Assembly (NCBI GenBank): GCA_002383165.1
Contig: DFXK01000003.1
Location: forward strand, 282,734 to 288,614
Length of the DNA stretch: 5,881 nt
Reading direction: 5' to 3'
Source: Flavobacteriales bacterium UBA4110
GTDB taxonomy: Bacteria > Bacteroidota > Bacteroidia > Flavobacteriales > Weeksellaceae
The notes below the pieces were generated by a model, which was not told the DNA's origin, did not search any database, and saw only the letters and a list, made by a program, of their open reading frames with translations. Positions within the stretch are counted from its first letter, which is position 1; each line of letters starts with the position of its first letter. Below are positions 1 to 5,752 of this stretch, piece by piece. Both the position numbers and the translations under genes were made by a program.

Positions 1-33
1 TTGCGCTCTTTGCGTTTAAAATTAAAGTAAGAA

Positions 34-1830
34 ATGAACAAACTAAAATATATCGCCGTTTTGGCATTTTTGGGAACAGTTGGAATCTCGGAATTAGGAG
101 CTCAAATCAAAGAAGAGCAGTTGATTCTTAACAGAAAACGTGAGCCGGAAGTCAAGAAAATCGAAAAGAAGAAAACATCTGTTGTTCAGGAAAAAAACTA
201 TCCGCCGGATAACAAGAAAAAGGAAGACTCACTCAATCTTAAATATGATATCGTGAATGTTCCGCCAGTTTCGGACTTCAAAACAACCAAAATCCAAGGC
301 GAAGATATTTCTCCAAAATTCTCTAATGACTATCAATCCAATTATTTCAGATTAGGTTATGGGAATTATGGAAAGTTTTTGGCTGATGCTAATATCTCAG
401 GAAAAATACAGGAAAATGTAGAAGTAGGAGCGGATGTCCATTATTTGTCAACTTCGGGACTGAAAAAAGAGTACGATTGGACTTCAAAGCAAAATCAAGC
501 GAAGATAGGTGGCTATGCTAATATCTACACAGAAAAAGGGAAGTTTAATATAGATGCCAATTATGCTTTCAACAATTATAATTACTATGGGATTTATGCT
601 TTAACGCCGCCAAATAATGATGTTGATTTGGAGCAAAAAGTTAACAAATTCAGTGTGAATGGTTATTATGACCATTACTCGAATGATATTCTGAACAATG
701 TTCGTGTGAAATCTTATTTCTTGAGCGACCATTTTGGAGCCAGTGAAAATTATGCGAATGCAGAATTGAATTTATCAAAGCACGATTTTTCTGTTTACGA
801 TGATATCACAGCTAATGGAGATTTAGGAATCAATCTGGAAACAGTTAATTCTAAATTTGATATCTTGAATCAGAACACCAATAATCAATTCAATTTTACA
901 TTGTCACCAAAAGTGACTTTCTACAAAGGCGATTCTTATTTGTTGATTGGTTCTGATTTTAGTTTTCTTAACTCTAAAAATTCCAGCAATGTTGCAGAAG
1001 AATCAAAGAATAACAAATTCTATTGGTTTCCAAAAGCAGAAGTTTTGGTTGCTGCAGCGGATGAATTCAAGTTTTATGGAGGAATTGACGGCGGTTTGAA
1101 ATTGAATACTTATGGTAATCTTTTGGATGAAAATCCATTTTTGATTTCTGATTTGGTTTTAACACCAACGGAAACCAAATATCATTTCTATTTCGGTTTG
1201 AAAGGAGATGTTGACCAGACTTTCAAATATGATGTGAATGCAGGTTTCAGCAAATTGAATAATGCGCAGTTTTTTGTAAGTAATCCATTGTTCTATTTGC
1301 CTACTCCGAATCCGCTGGGTGTTGATCTGAATCTAGGTAGAAATGGATATGATTACGCGAATACTTTCAGTTCAATCTATGATAATGGAACATTAATGGA
1401 AGTGAAAGGTGATTTGCAGGTCTTTCCAATGGAAAATCTGACTGTTGATGCAGGTTTACATTTTATGAAATATAAATTGGATAATCTGGAAGAAGTTTAT
1501 TACAAACCATTATTCCAATTCAATCTTGGCGCAAAATATACAATGCTGGAAAAGAAACTGAACCTTGGTTTCAAAGCTTATTTTGTAACAGACAGAACAT
1601 CTAATTCTTATTCTGTTGTAACAACTTTTCCAGCGTTCAGTATGCAAGAGAATGTTAATGAGAAAGTTGGCGGTTATGCAGATATTAATCTTTCTGCAGA
1701 GTACAAAATTCACAAAAATTTCAGTATTTTCGCACTCGGAAATAATCTTCTTGGTGCCAAATACCAGAATTACTTGGGCTACAAAGTTTTGGGTGCGCAG
1801 GTTGTAGGAGGTGTTAAGATTACTTTCTAA
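34..1830 (+). CDS. Outer-membrane beta-barrel protein, TonB-dependent-receptor type without an evident plug
   Basis: A 598-aa protein predicted to sit in the outer membrane. Residues 1-24 form a signal peptide: a Lys-containing start, a hydrophobic core (about 6-17) and a cleavage region ending GAQ. Residues 25-70 are a highly charged Lys/Glu/Arg linker. From about residue 95 to the end the chain shows alternating, aromatic-rich short segments typical of a transmembrane beta-barrel, and it ends in Phe after a strand-like segment (GGVKITF), as outer-membrane barrels do. No carboxypeptidase-like domain, plug domain or clear TonB box is visible, and about 600 aa is short for a full receptor. Many Flavobacteriia carry such barrels annotated as TonB-dependent receptors; the substrate is unknown. 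The ATG at 34 is supported by the signal peptide and by an in-frame TAA at 28-30. It appears to be host chromosome flanking an integrated element. Confident on location, less on transport function. Confidence 0.88.
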   Translation: MNKLKYIAVLAFLGTVGISELGAQIKEEQLILNRKREPEVKKIEKKKTSVVQEKNYPPDNKKKEDSLNLKYDIVNVPPVSDFKTTKIQGEDISPKFSNDYQSNYFRLGYGNYGKFLADANISGKIQENVEVGADVHYLSTSGLKKEYDWTSKQNQAKIGGYANIYTEKGKFNIDANYAFNNYNYYGIYALTPPNNDVDLEQKVNKFSVNGYYDHYSNDILNNVRVKSYFLSDHFGASENYANAELNLSKHDFSVYDDITANGDLGINLETVNSKFDILNQNTNNQFNFTLSPKVTFYKGDSYLLIGSDFSFLNSKNSSNVAEESKNNKFYWFPKAEVLVAAADEFKFYGGIDGGLKLNTYGNLLDENPFLISDLVLTPTETKYHFYFGLKGDVDQTFKYDVNAGFSKLNNAQFFVSNPLFYLPTPNPLGVDLNLGRNGYDYANTFSSIYDNGTLMEVKGDLQVFPMENLTVDAGLHFMKYKLDNLEEVYYKPLFQFNLGAKYTMLEKKLNLGFKAYFVTDRTSNSYSVVTTFPAFSMQENVNEKVGGYADINLSAEYKIHKNFSIFALGNNLLGAKYQNYLGYKVLGAQVVGGVKITF

Positions 1831-3441
1831 TTAAAAAATGGCTTCGTAGTTCAACTGGATAGAATAACGGATTTCGGCTCCGTCGGTTGGGGGTTCGAAT
1901 CCCTCCGAGGTCACTTGACGGGAAAAATCACTTTTAGGAGTGATTTTTCCTTTTTTTTTACTTCGTAATTGGTTGCTAATTAATAAGATAGAAGAAAGAG
2001 CGGAATTGATCTGGGGTGTTCGAAAAGTTGTTTCGTCAAATTCGAGTTTTTCAGCAAAAACCGAACACACTATTATTCTTTTAGTATCTAAATCTCCTGT
2101 AGCATAGAGTTGAGAGAGATTTGGCAATATTTTTAATACCTGATCGAGTTTTGTTTTAATATCCATACTTTTACCAGTCAGCTTTTGACCCTGCAGATCC
2201 ATTTCCAATGCATCAATTTTCTTTTTACTTTCATTTTTAATTAACTGATAATCTTCGAAATCCAACTTATCCTCTAAATATTTTTCTCTGGCACTATTTA
2301 GACGACTATTTAAGCTAATAATTTTTGAAGAAATTTCTTTTTTCTTTATGTCGAGACTTCGATGTATGTTTTTAAAATTGATCAAAAGTATTTCTTTAAG
2401 AAGTTGAACAAATGCGGTATGACACTCATATTTTTTTAACTCTCTTGTAAATGCATTATTAACGATATTTGAGCTATATCTGTACCCGCATTTGGAATTG
2501 CAGTGATAATAATAATAAATATTCTTTTTACCTTTAGATCCGCTACCGGTAATGTGACCTCCGCATCTTGGACATCTTAAAAAACCTCTTAGAGGAAATT
2601 GGTCATGTGCAATTATTTTTCCTTTTGGCCTTTCTTCCCAAGTTTTGCGACTTAGTACCTTTTGTACTTTATTAAATAATGCCTCTGAAATCAAACTTTC
2701 ATGAGTAGCTTCTACGAGACAGGCTTCTTCATCTTTGTAAGCTTTAATAAATATTTTACCACAGTACATAGGATTTTTAATTGCCCTGTAGAATGATGTA
2801 CTGCTAATGTTTGCACCTTCCATAGCATTCATCTTTAGCCTTATTTGATTGATGGAGTAAGTGCCCTTAACGATCTCATTAAATGCCCAAAGCATATTCG
2901 AAGCTTCCGGCTCTTTTAGACCAACATATTTTCTGCCATCTTCCGTACATTTATTAACATATCCGTACGAAGCTGTTCCCATAAGTCTTCCTTCCTTCTG
3001 AGCTCTTCTCATCCCATAAAAAGTATTTAAGGCTCTGCGGTCATTTTCAACTTCCGGAGCTGCCAAATAGATGGCAAGCATCATCTTATTTTCCGGAATA
3101 GACATATCTAAAGGTTGCTCGATCGCTTGGGGTGAGATGTTGTTACCGAGTAGTAATTTAATCATTTGATAAGCATCGCCAGCATTTCTGCTAAAGCGAT
3201 CCCACTTAGTGAACAAAACTAAATTTGATTTTAGACTTCTTTTTTTAATGTGATTGATATATTTTGTCCACTCCGGTCTATTAAAATTTTTAGCAGAGTG
3301 GTCTTCAAATATCACCTGACCGATCGTAATCTGGTTTTGATTGCAATATCGTTCTAATCTTTCATGCTGATCTCTCTGAGAATAACCTTTATCAGCTTGT
3401 TCATCTGTAGAAACTCTAATATATAAATCTGCTATCAGCAT
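1831..3441 (-). CDS. Large serine recombinase (site-specific integrase)
   Basis: A 536-aa recombinase that would cut and rejoin DNA through a covalent serine-phosphate link to move an integrative element. The N-terminal resolvase domain (about 1-150) begins YIRVSTDEQ with catalytic Ser11 and Arg9, and carries the DRFSR motif at 81-85 with the conserved arginines. The Recombinase domain (about 155-275) follows, then a zinc ribbon with Cys290, Cys293, Cys314 and Cys318, then a Lys/Glu-rich probable coiled coil (about 360-420). All key residues are present, so it appears intact. Residues 510-534 (starting VTSEGFEPPTDGAEIRY) are the antisense translation of tRNA-Arg, and the TAA at 1833-1831 abuts the barrel gene stop. 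The ATG at 3441 fits the family N-terminus. An A9 run (three Lys codons, 496-498) precedes the tail. The small gene at 3492-3710 lies 50 bp upstream on the same strand and is probably co-transcribed. Very confident on family; target site inferred from position. Confidence 0.95.
   Translation of the reverse strand: MLIADLYIRVSTDEQADKGYSQRDQHERLERYCNQNQITIGQVIFEDHSAKNFNRPEWTKYINHIKKRSLKSNLVLFTKWDRFSRNAGDAYQMIKLLLGNNISPQAIEQPLDMSIPENKMMLAIYLAAPEVENDRRALNTFYGMRRAQKEGRLMGTASYGYVNKCTEDGRKYVGLKEPEASNMLWAFNEIVKGTYSINQIRLKMNAMEGANISSTSFYRAIKNPMYCGKIFIKAYKDEEACLVEATHESLISEALFNKVQKVLSRKTWEERPKGKIIAHDQFPLRGFLRCPRCGGHITGSGSKGKKNIYYYYHCNSKCGYRYSSNIVNNAFTRELKKYECHTAFVQLLKEILLINFKNIHRSLDIKKKEISSKIISLNSRLNSAREKYLEDKLDFEDYQLIKNESKKKIDALEMDLQGQKLTGKSMDIKTKLDQVLKILPNLSQLYATGDLDTKRIIVCSVFAEKLEFDETTFRTPQINSALSSILLISNQLRSKKKGKITPKSDFSRQVTSEGFEPPTDGAEIRYSIQLNYEAIF
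1840..1913 (+). tRNA. tRNA-Arg (anticodon TCG)
   Basis: A full cloverleaf can be folded by eye. The acceptor stem pairs 1840-1846 with 1906-1912, leaving discriminator A1913. The D stem is GTTC (1849-1852) with GAAT (1862-1865). The anticodon stem is ACGGA (1867-1871) with TCCGT (1879-1883) around the loop TTTCGGC, which places anticodon TCG at 1874-1876 and reads CGA and other CGN arginine codons. The variable loop has 5 nt. The T arm is GGGGG-TTCGAAT-CCCTC (1889-1905). CCA is not encoded. The acceptor stem contains two G-U pairs (1841/1911 and 1843/1909). The gene starts 9 bp after the barrel gene stop, so it either shares that transcript or has a promoter inside that gene's end. It is fully overlapped, antisense, by the recombinase reading frame. 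Confidence 0.95.
1840..1913. other. Probable attachment site (one junction of an integrated element) in tRNA-Arg
   Basis: A site-specific recombinase gene lies directly against the 3' side of a tRNA and points toward it, the standard arrangement for elements that integrate at tRNA genes and restore the tRNA 3' part from their own copy. The exact crossover cannot be placed, because no second copy of the tRNA 3' end (such as GGTTCGAATCCCTCCGAGG) occurs elsewhere in the window. The partner junction should therefore lie to the right, beyond 5881, if the element is intact. The two G-U pairs in the acceptor stem fit a tRNA whose 3' half came from another source, but do not prove it. Confidence 0.6.
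1921..1959 (+). terminator. Intrinsic terminator of the tRNA-Arg transcript
   Basis: A perfect 12-bp inverted repeat pairs 1921-1932 (GGAAAAATCACT) with 1939-1950 (AGTGATTTTTCC) around a 6-nt loop, and is followed by nine consecutive T (1951-1959). This is the classic rho-independent form, oriented to stop rightward transcription from the tRNA and the barrel gene. In the leftward direction the hairpin is not followed by a T run, so the recombinase mRNA should not terminate here. It lies inside the recombinase coding region (about residues 495-507), so the same bases encode protein on the other strand. Confidence 0.9.
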
Positions 3442-3491
3442 AGTAGTAAGTTTGGTGTTAACATTATGGCTATCAGGCTAATGTAGTAAAA

Positions 3492-3710
3492 TTATTTTAA
3501 AATATAATTTTTAATAATTTGATTTGCCAACTGATGAGCAAAATCCATTATACTTCTGACTTCATCATCTGTTGGATTTAATCCAGACTCCATCAGAATT
3601 TTTTTTGATCTTTCTAAAGATACTTTTTTCAAGGTGTTTTGCGTAAAATCTATAATTGTATCCTCCGATCTTTTTTTCTGAATGTTTTTTTGTGAAGAAA
3701 CCTTTTTCAT
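3492..3710 (-). CDS. Small hypothetical protein upstream of the recombinase
   Basis: A 72-aa protein from the ATG at 3710; a GTG at 3716 would add two residues, but ATG followed by two Lys codons looks more natural. The first half is Lys/Ser rich and basic. The second half (from about residue 34) looks helical, with SKKILMESGLNPTDDEV followed by an amphipathic helix ending QIIKNYIL. From memory, short proteins with a 'small helix, Thr-Asp-Asp/Glu-Glu, long helix' C-terminus are common in Bacteroidota mobile elements near recombinases, but I cannot name a family or confirm this without a search. There is no signal peptide, membrane segment or cysteine pair. It lies 50 bp upstream of the recombinase on the same strand, so a shared transcript is likely. 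A role as DNA-binding accessory or directionality factor is only a guess. Confidence 0.7.
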   Translation of the reverse strand: MKKVSSQKNIQKKRSEDTIIDFTQNTLKKVSLERSKKILMESGLNPTDDEVRSIMDFAHQLANQIIKNYILK

Positions 3711-3801
3711 AAGCACTCATCATATTTAATTTATTATATGAGATTATCTCAAACCACAGATCAAATTATAGTGCTACGTTATACAATATCGAAATATGCC
3801 A

Positions 3802-3827
3802 ATTCTAAGTGTTCTTTGTCTTAGAAT
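3802..3827. repeat. Inverted repeat, 8-bp arms
   Basis: ATTCTAAG (3802-3809) is the exact reverse complement of CTTAGAAT (3820-3827), with a 10-nt spacer. A short T5 run follows at 3831-3835, so on the plus strand it is weakly terminator-like, but the stem is AT-rich, the loop long, and there is no plus-strand gene to stop. A protein-binding site for control of the recombinase module is an alternative. The structure is real; its function is unknown. Confidence 0.45.
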
Positions 3828-4078
3828 GTCTTTTTGATATAGATAAATTGCTTAATTTCAGTTTATAATTAAGAGAGTTATTCTATTAGGACAGGATGAT
3901 TTTAAGTTAGAATTATCAACTATGAACCAGATCCAAAGAAAATCAAATATATCTATATATCACAATAATAAGGTCTTATAGGATTTATGATTTAATGTGA
4001 ATAGTAGATGCTTAGTCGGTCTAATCAGAATTGTGCTAAAGTTTTCAATTATCTACAGTGCTTTTAAACTAATTTATT

Positions 4079-4095
4079 TTATAAGTGCTTATAAG
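4079..4095. repeat. Two TTATAAG direct repeats 10 bp apart
   Basis: TTATAAG occurs at 4079-4085 and again at 4089-4095, one helical turn apart and about 20 bp before the ATG at 4117. Each core TTATAA is self-complementary, so both face the same side of the DNA. This could be an operator or part of the promoter for the cargo gene, but AT-rich DNA yields such matches easily. Confidence 0.3.
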
Positions 4096-4116
4096 AAAAT
4101 TTAATCTCTAGATTTT

Positions 4117-4341
4117 ATGAAGAAAAATTATAAAATAAAGTTGTCAGCACTAATTCCTTTTATTTTGTTAAGCATTTCACTTATGTGTTTTGCCAACCTA
4201 GAGGATCTTGCAGTATATAACATAGCCTTTATAAGTACAGGAATAGGTATTTTGCAACTTTTTCAATCAGTTTTTCCTTCTTGCAATATCAGTTCTCACC
4301 CTACAAAGCACTTTTACAATATGTTTCAAACCGTCATCTGA
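4117..4341 (+). CDS. N-terminal fragment of the split membrane protein
   Basis: A 74-aa frame from an ATG followed by Lys-Lys-Asn; an in-frame TAA at 4102-4104 fixes this as the earliest ATG. Residues about 9-27 and 31-50 are hydrophobic membrane helices separated by a short acidic turn (NLED). Residues after about 53 (PSCNISSHPTKHF...) are probably out-of-frame read-through and carry no recognisable feature. If translated alone it would be a small two-helix membrane peptide. The N-terminus has no lipoprotein box or signal-cleavage site, so the first helix is likely an anchor. It overlaps the downstream frame by 61 bp. Confidence 0.45.
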   Translation: MKKNYKIKLSALIPFILLSISLMCFANLEDLAVYNIAFISTGIGILQLFQSVFPSCNISSHPTKHFYNMFQTVI

Positions 4342-5636
4342 TCTATTGTTATGCAGTCGTATTTATTGCAATAATTCCACTGATCAATTTGATCATCAAT
4401 AAAACTTATGTACCAGCAGCAGGTATTTTTTGCATACCCTTGCTAATCTACGGAGCTATTCTCCTTCCAATGATCTCAATTGAAGAATGTAATCCACGTC
4501 TTCTAATGGAAAAGAATTTAGGTATGAATAATATTTTCCGTTATTTGAATGAATTTAAATTTGTAGATAAAGCAGCAAAAGAGAAAAGTGAAAAACTGGA
4601 ATTTGAATGGCCAAATGAAACGCCTCTAAATAGTGTAACATCAAAATACAACACCAATGTTATTGCTAACGATATATTTGCATTACTTTGTAACGTTATT
4701 GAACTTGCGTTAAAGAATGGTGATAAAATAACCTATGAGCGGGCTATCAACAATTATTTTTTATTAACTGACCTTTGCGTCGATCACGAAATTGTAGATT
4801 ACAAAAGTGGGAGCAGATTTGCAATCAATAAAGTGGTGACAGATACATTTGAAATAATTTTAACACAGGTTGTTACGGCAAAAAACATTCCTCTACTTTC
4901 GATCATAATCTATAAAACTGGAGATTTTGTAAAAGAGAAAGCTTTAAGACTACTGCAAGCCACAGCACCCTATGATGACCTCATAGACATCCTGGTTAAA
5001 TATGCTAAAAGTGCTTTGGATAATAATCAAGAATTTGTTATATATATAAGTTCTCTATGCCGTGAACTATCGCAAAAGGGAATTCATGATCCTGAAACAG
5101 GTGAAAGAAAAATGTTCTTTAGTGTTCATTTGGCATCCTTTGCTAAATATATTACTATCATTGGGCAAGAAGCAGTTTCGAAGAAAAATTCAGATGTGTT
5201 GTACAGGTGCCTTGAAGATCTCGGTTTTCTAGGTTGTACAGCTGTTAAAAAAAATCATTTCAATGTCATAATTGAATGTTTACAGGGGCTTGTCCAGCTC
5301 GGTAGAGAAGCACGTGCTGCAGATTTAAAATGCTTTTGGAGGCATTGCTCTCTTGAAATGACAGATCACGCTGACCAGAGAATAGAATGGATGGTGACTT
5401 GGCTTCCACAAGTTCCCGAAGAAGATCGCAACATTCTTGCCGAATCTTTCGGTACAGCCTATTCCAGACTGTACGGGAAAAAGCTTACTGTTTCCATTGA
5501 AGAAATAGAAGGCGAGCTAGGAGTTAAATTTACAAAAAGTGAAGAAAAGCATATAGAAAGCTACGCCGATGGCAAGTATCGTAAAACTATAGATTATTCT
5601 GATTTTAAAGAAATAAAGGAATTTAAACTTTATTAG
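4281..5636 (+). CDS. C-terminal main part of the split membrane protein, hypothetical
   Basis: A 451-codon frame whose first listed start is a TTG (4281); that start is doubtful because it follows no ribosome-binding signal and falls just after the presumed frameshift. Membrane helices lie at about residues 20-38 and 44-66. The remaining 380 or so residues are predicted soluble and mainly alpha-helical, with Leu/Ile-rich segments like a stacked-helix fold, and probably cytoplasmic. The C-terminal 45 residues (from about EEIEGELGVKF) are charged. I see no enzyme motif, nucleotide-binding loop or nuclease motif, so no function is assigned. It is the only sizeable cargo gene visible on the element. 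Codon use looks coding throughout, with no internal stop, so any frameshift is recent or tolerated. Confidence 0.6.
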   Translation: MQYQFSPYKALLQYVSNRHLIYCYAVVFIAIIPLINLIINKTYVPAAGIFCIPLLIYGAILLPMISIEECNPRLLMEKNLGMNNIFRYLNEFKFVDKAAKEKSEKLEFEWPNETPLNSVTSKYNTNVIANDIFALLCNVIELALKNGDKITYERAINNYFLLTDLCVDHEIVDYKSGSRFAINKVVTDTFEIILTQVVTAKNIPLLSIIIYKTGDFVKEKALRLLQATAPYDDLIDILVKYAKSALDNNQEFVIYISSLCRELSQKGIHDPETGERKMFFSVHLASFAKYITIIGQEAVSKKNSDVLYRCLEDLGFLGCTAVKKNHFNVIIECLQGLVQLGREARAADLKCFWRHCSLEMTDHADQRIEWMVTWLPQVPEEDRNILAESFGTAYSRLYGKKLTVSIEEIEGELGVKFTKSEEKHIESYADGKYRKTIDYSDFKEIKEFKLY

Positions 5637-5752
5637 AATAATTATCTTCGTAGTGCAGATTGTAAAGTTTGAAAAAGTCATAAAGCTGCTGTAAGCAAGT
5701 GTATTGTAAAAGACTGAGTAAATTTTTATGAAATAGAATCACTGACCGATCC

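Larger units (their letters stand above)
3711..4116. other. AT-rich non-coding region between divergent modules
   Basis: About 400 bp without a credible gene; the longest ATG-started frame I read on the plus strand (3921-3980) is 19 codons. It lies between the leftward recombinase module and the rightward cargo gene, so it should hold promoters for both. I found no clear Bacteroidota promoter pair (TTTG near -33 and TAnnTTTG near -7); TAATTTG in the leftward direction (about 3763-3769) is only a near match. Small structures are an 11-bp palindrome GAGATTATCTC at 3740-3750, about 30 bp before the small gene's start, the hairpin at 3802-3827 and the repeats at 4079-4095. Confidence 0.6.
4117..5636 (+). 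pseudogene. Frameshifted membrane protein gene (DUF2254-like topology), two frames
   Basis: Two overlapping frames together look like one gene of about 506 codons. The first frame gives two membrane helices and runs sensibly to about 4263-4275, then becomes an unlikely tail. The frame ending at 5636 becomes sensible at the same place (reading SFLQYQFSPYKALLQYV) and supplies two more membrane helices and a long soluble part. One extra T in either T5 tract (4259-4263 or 4271-4275) would join them. Four N-terminal helices with a Q-F-S-P motif after the second resemble the general plan of DUF2254 membrane proteins as I recall it; this is a weak match. The cause could be a true mutation, phase variation at a T tract, or a sequencing error. 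No good -1 slippery heptamer is seen. Confidence 0.6.

Noticed and set aside
1..33. TTGCG repeated twice and a short frame ending TAA at 28-30
   Set aside because: It could be the tail of an upstream gene or a short intergenic repeat, but 33 bp is too little to decide.
1510..1713. 67-codon minus-strand open frame inside the barrel gene
   Set aside because: It lies wholly within a well-supported coding region, has Cys/Ile-rich low-quality composition and no domain; a shadow frame.
3921..3980. 19-codon ATG frame in the non-coding region
   Set aside because: Low-complexity composition, no start signal, and such frames are expected by chance in AT-rich DNA.
3711..4116. CRISPR array or RNA gene in the intergenic region
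   Set aside because: No regularly spaced repeats and no tRNA-like or other recognisable RNA fold; only short isolated inverted repeats.
4264..4285. Programmed -1 ribosomal frameshift between the two membrane-protein frames
   Set aside because: The codons at the T5 tracts (CTT TTT and GTT TTT) do not form a proper X-XXY-YYZ heptamer and I see no strong downstream stem, so mutation, T-tract length variation or read error is more likely.
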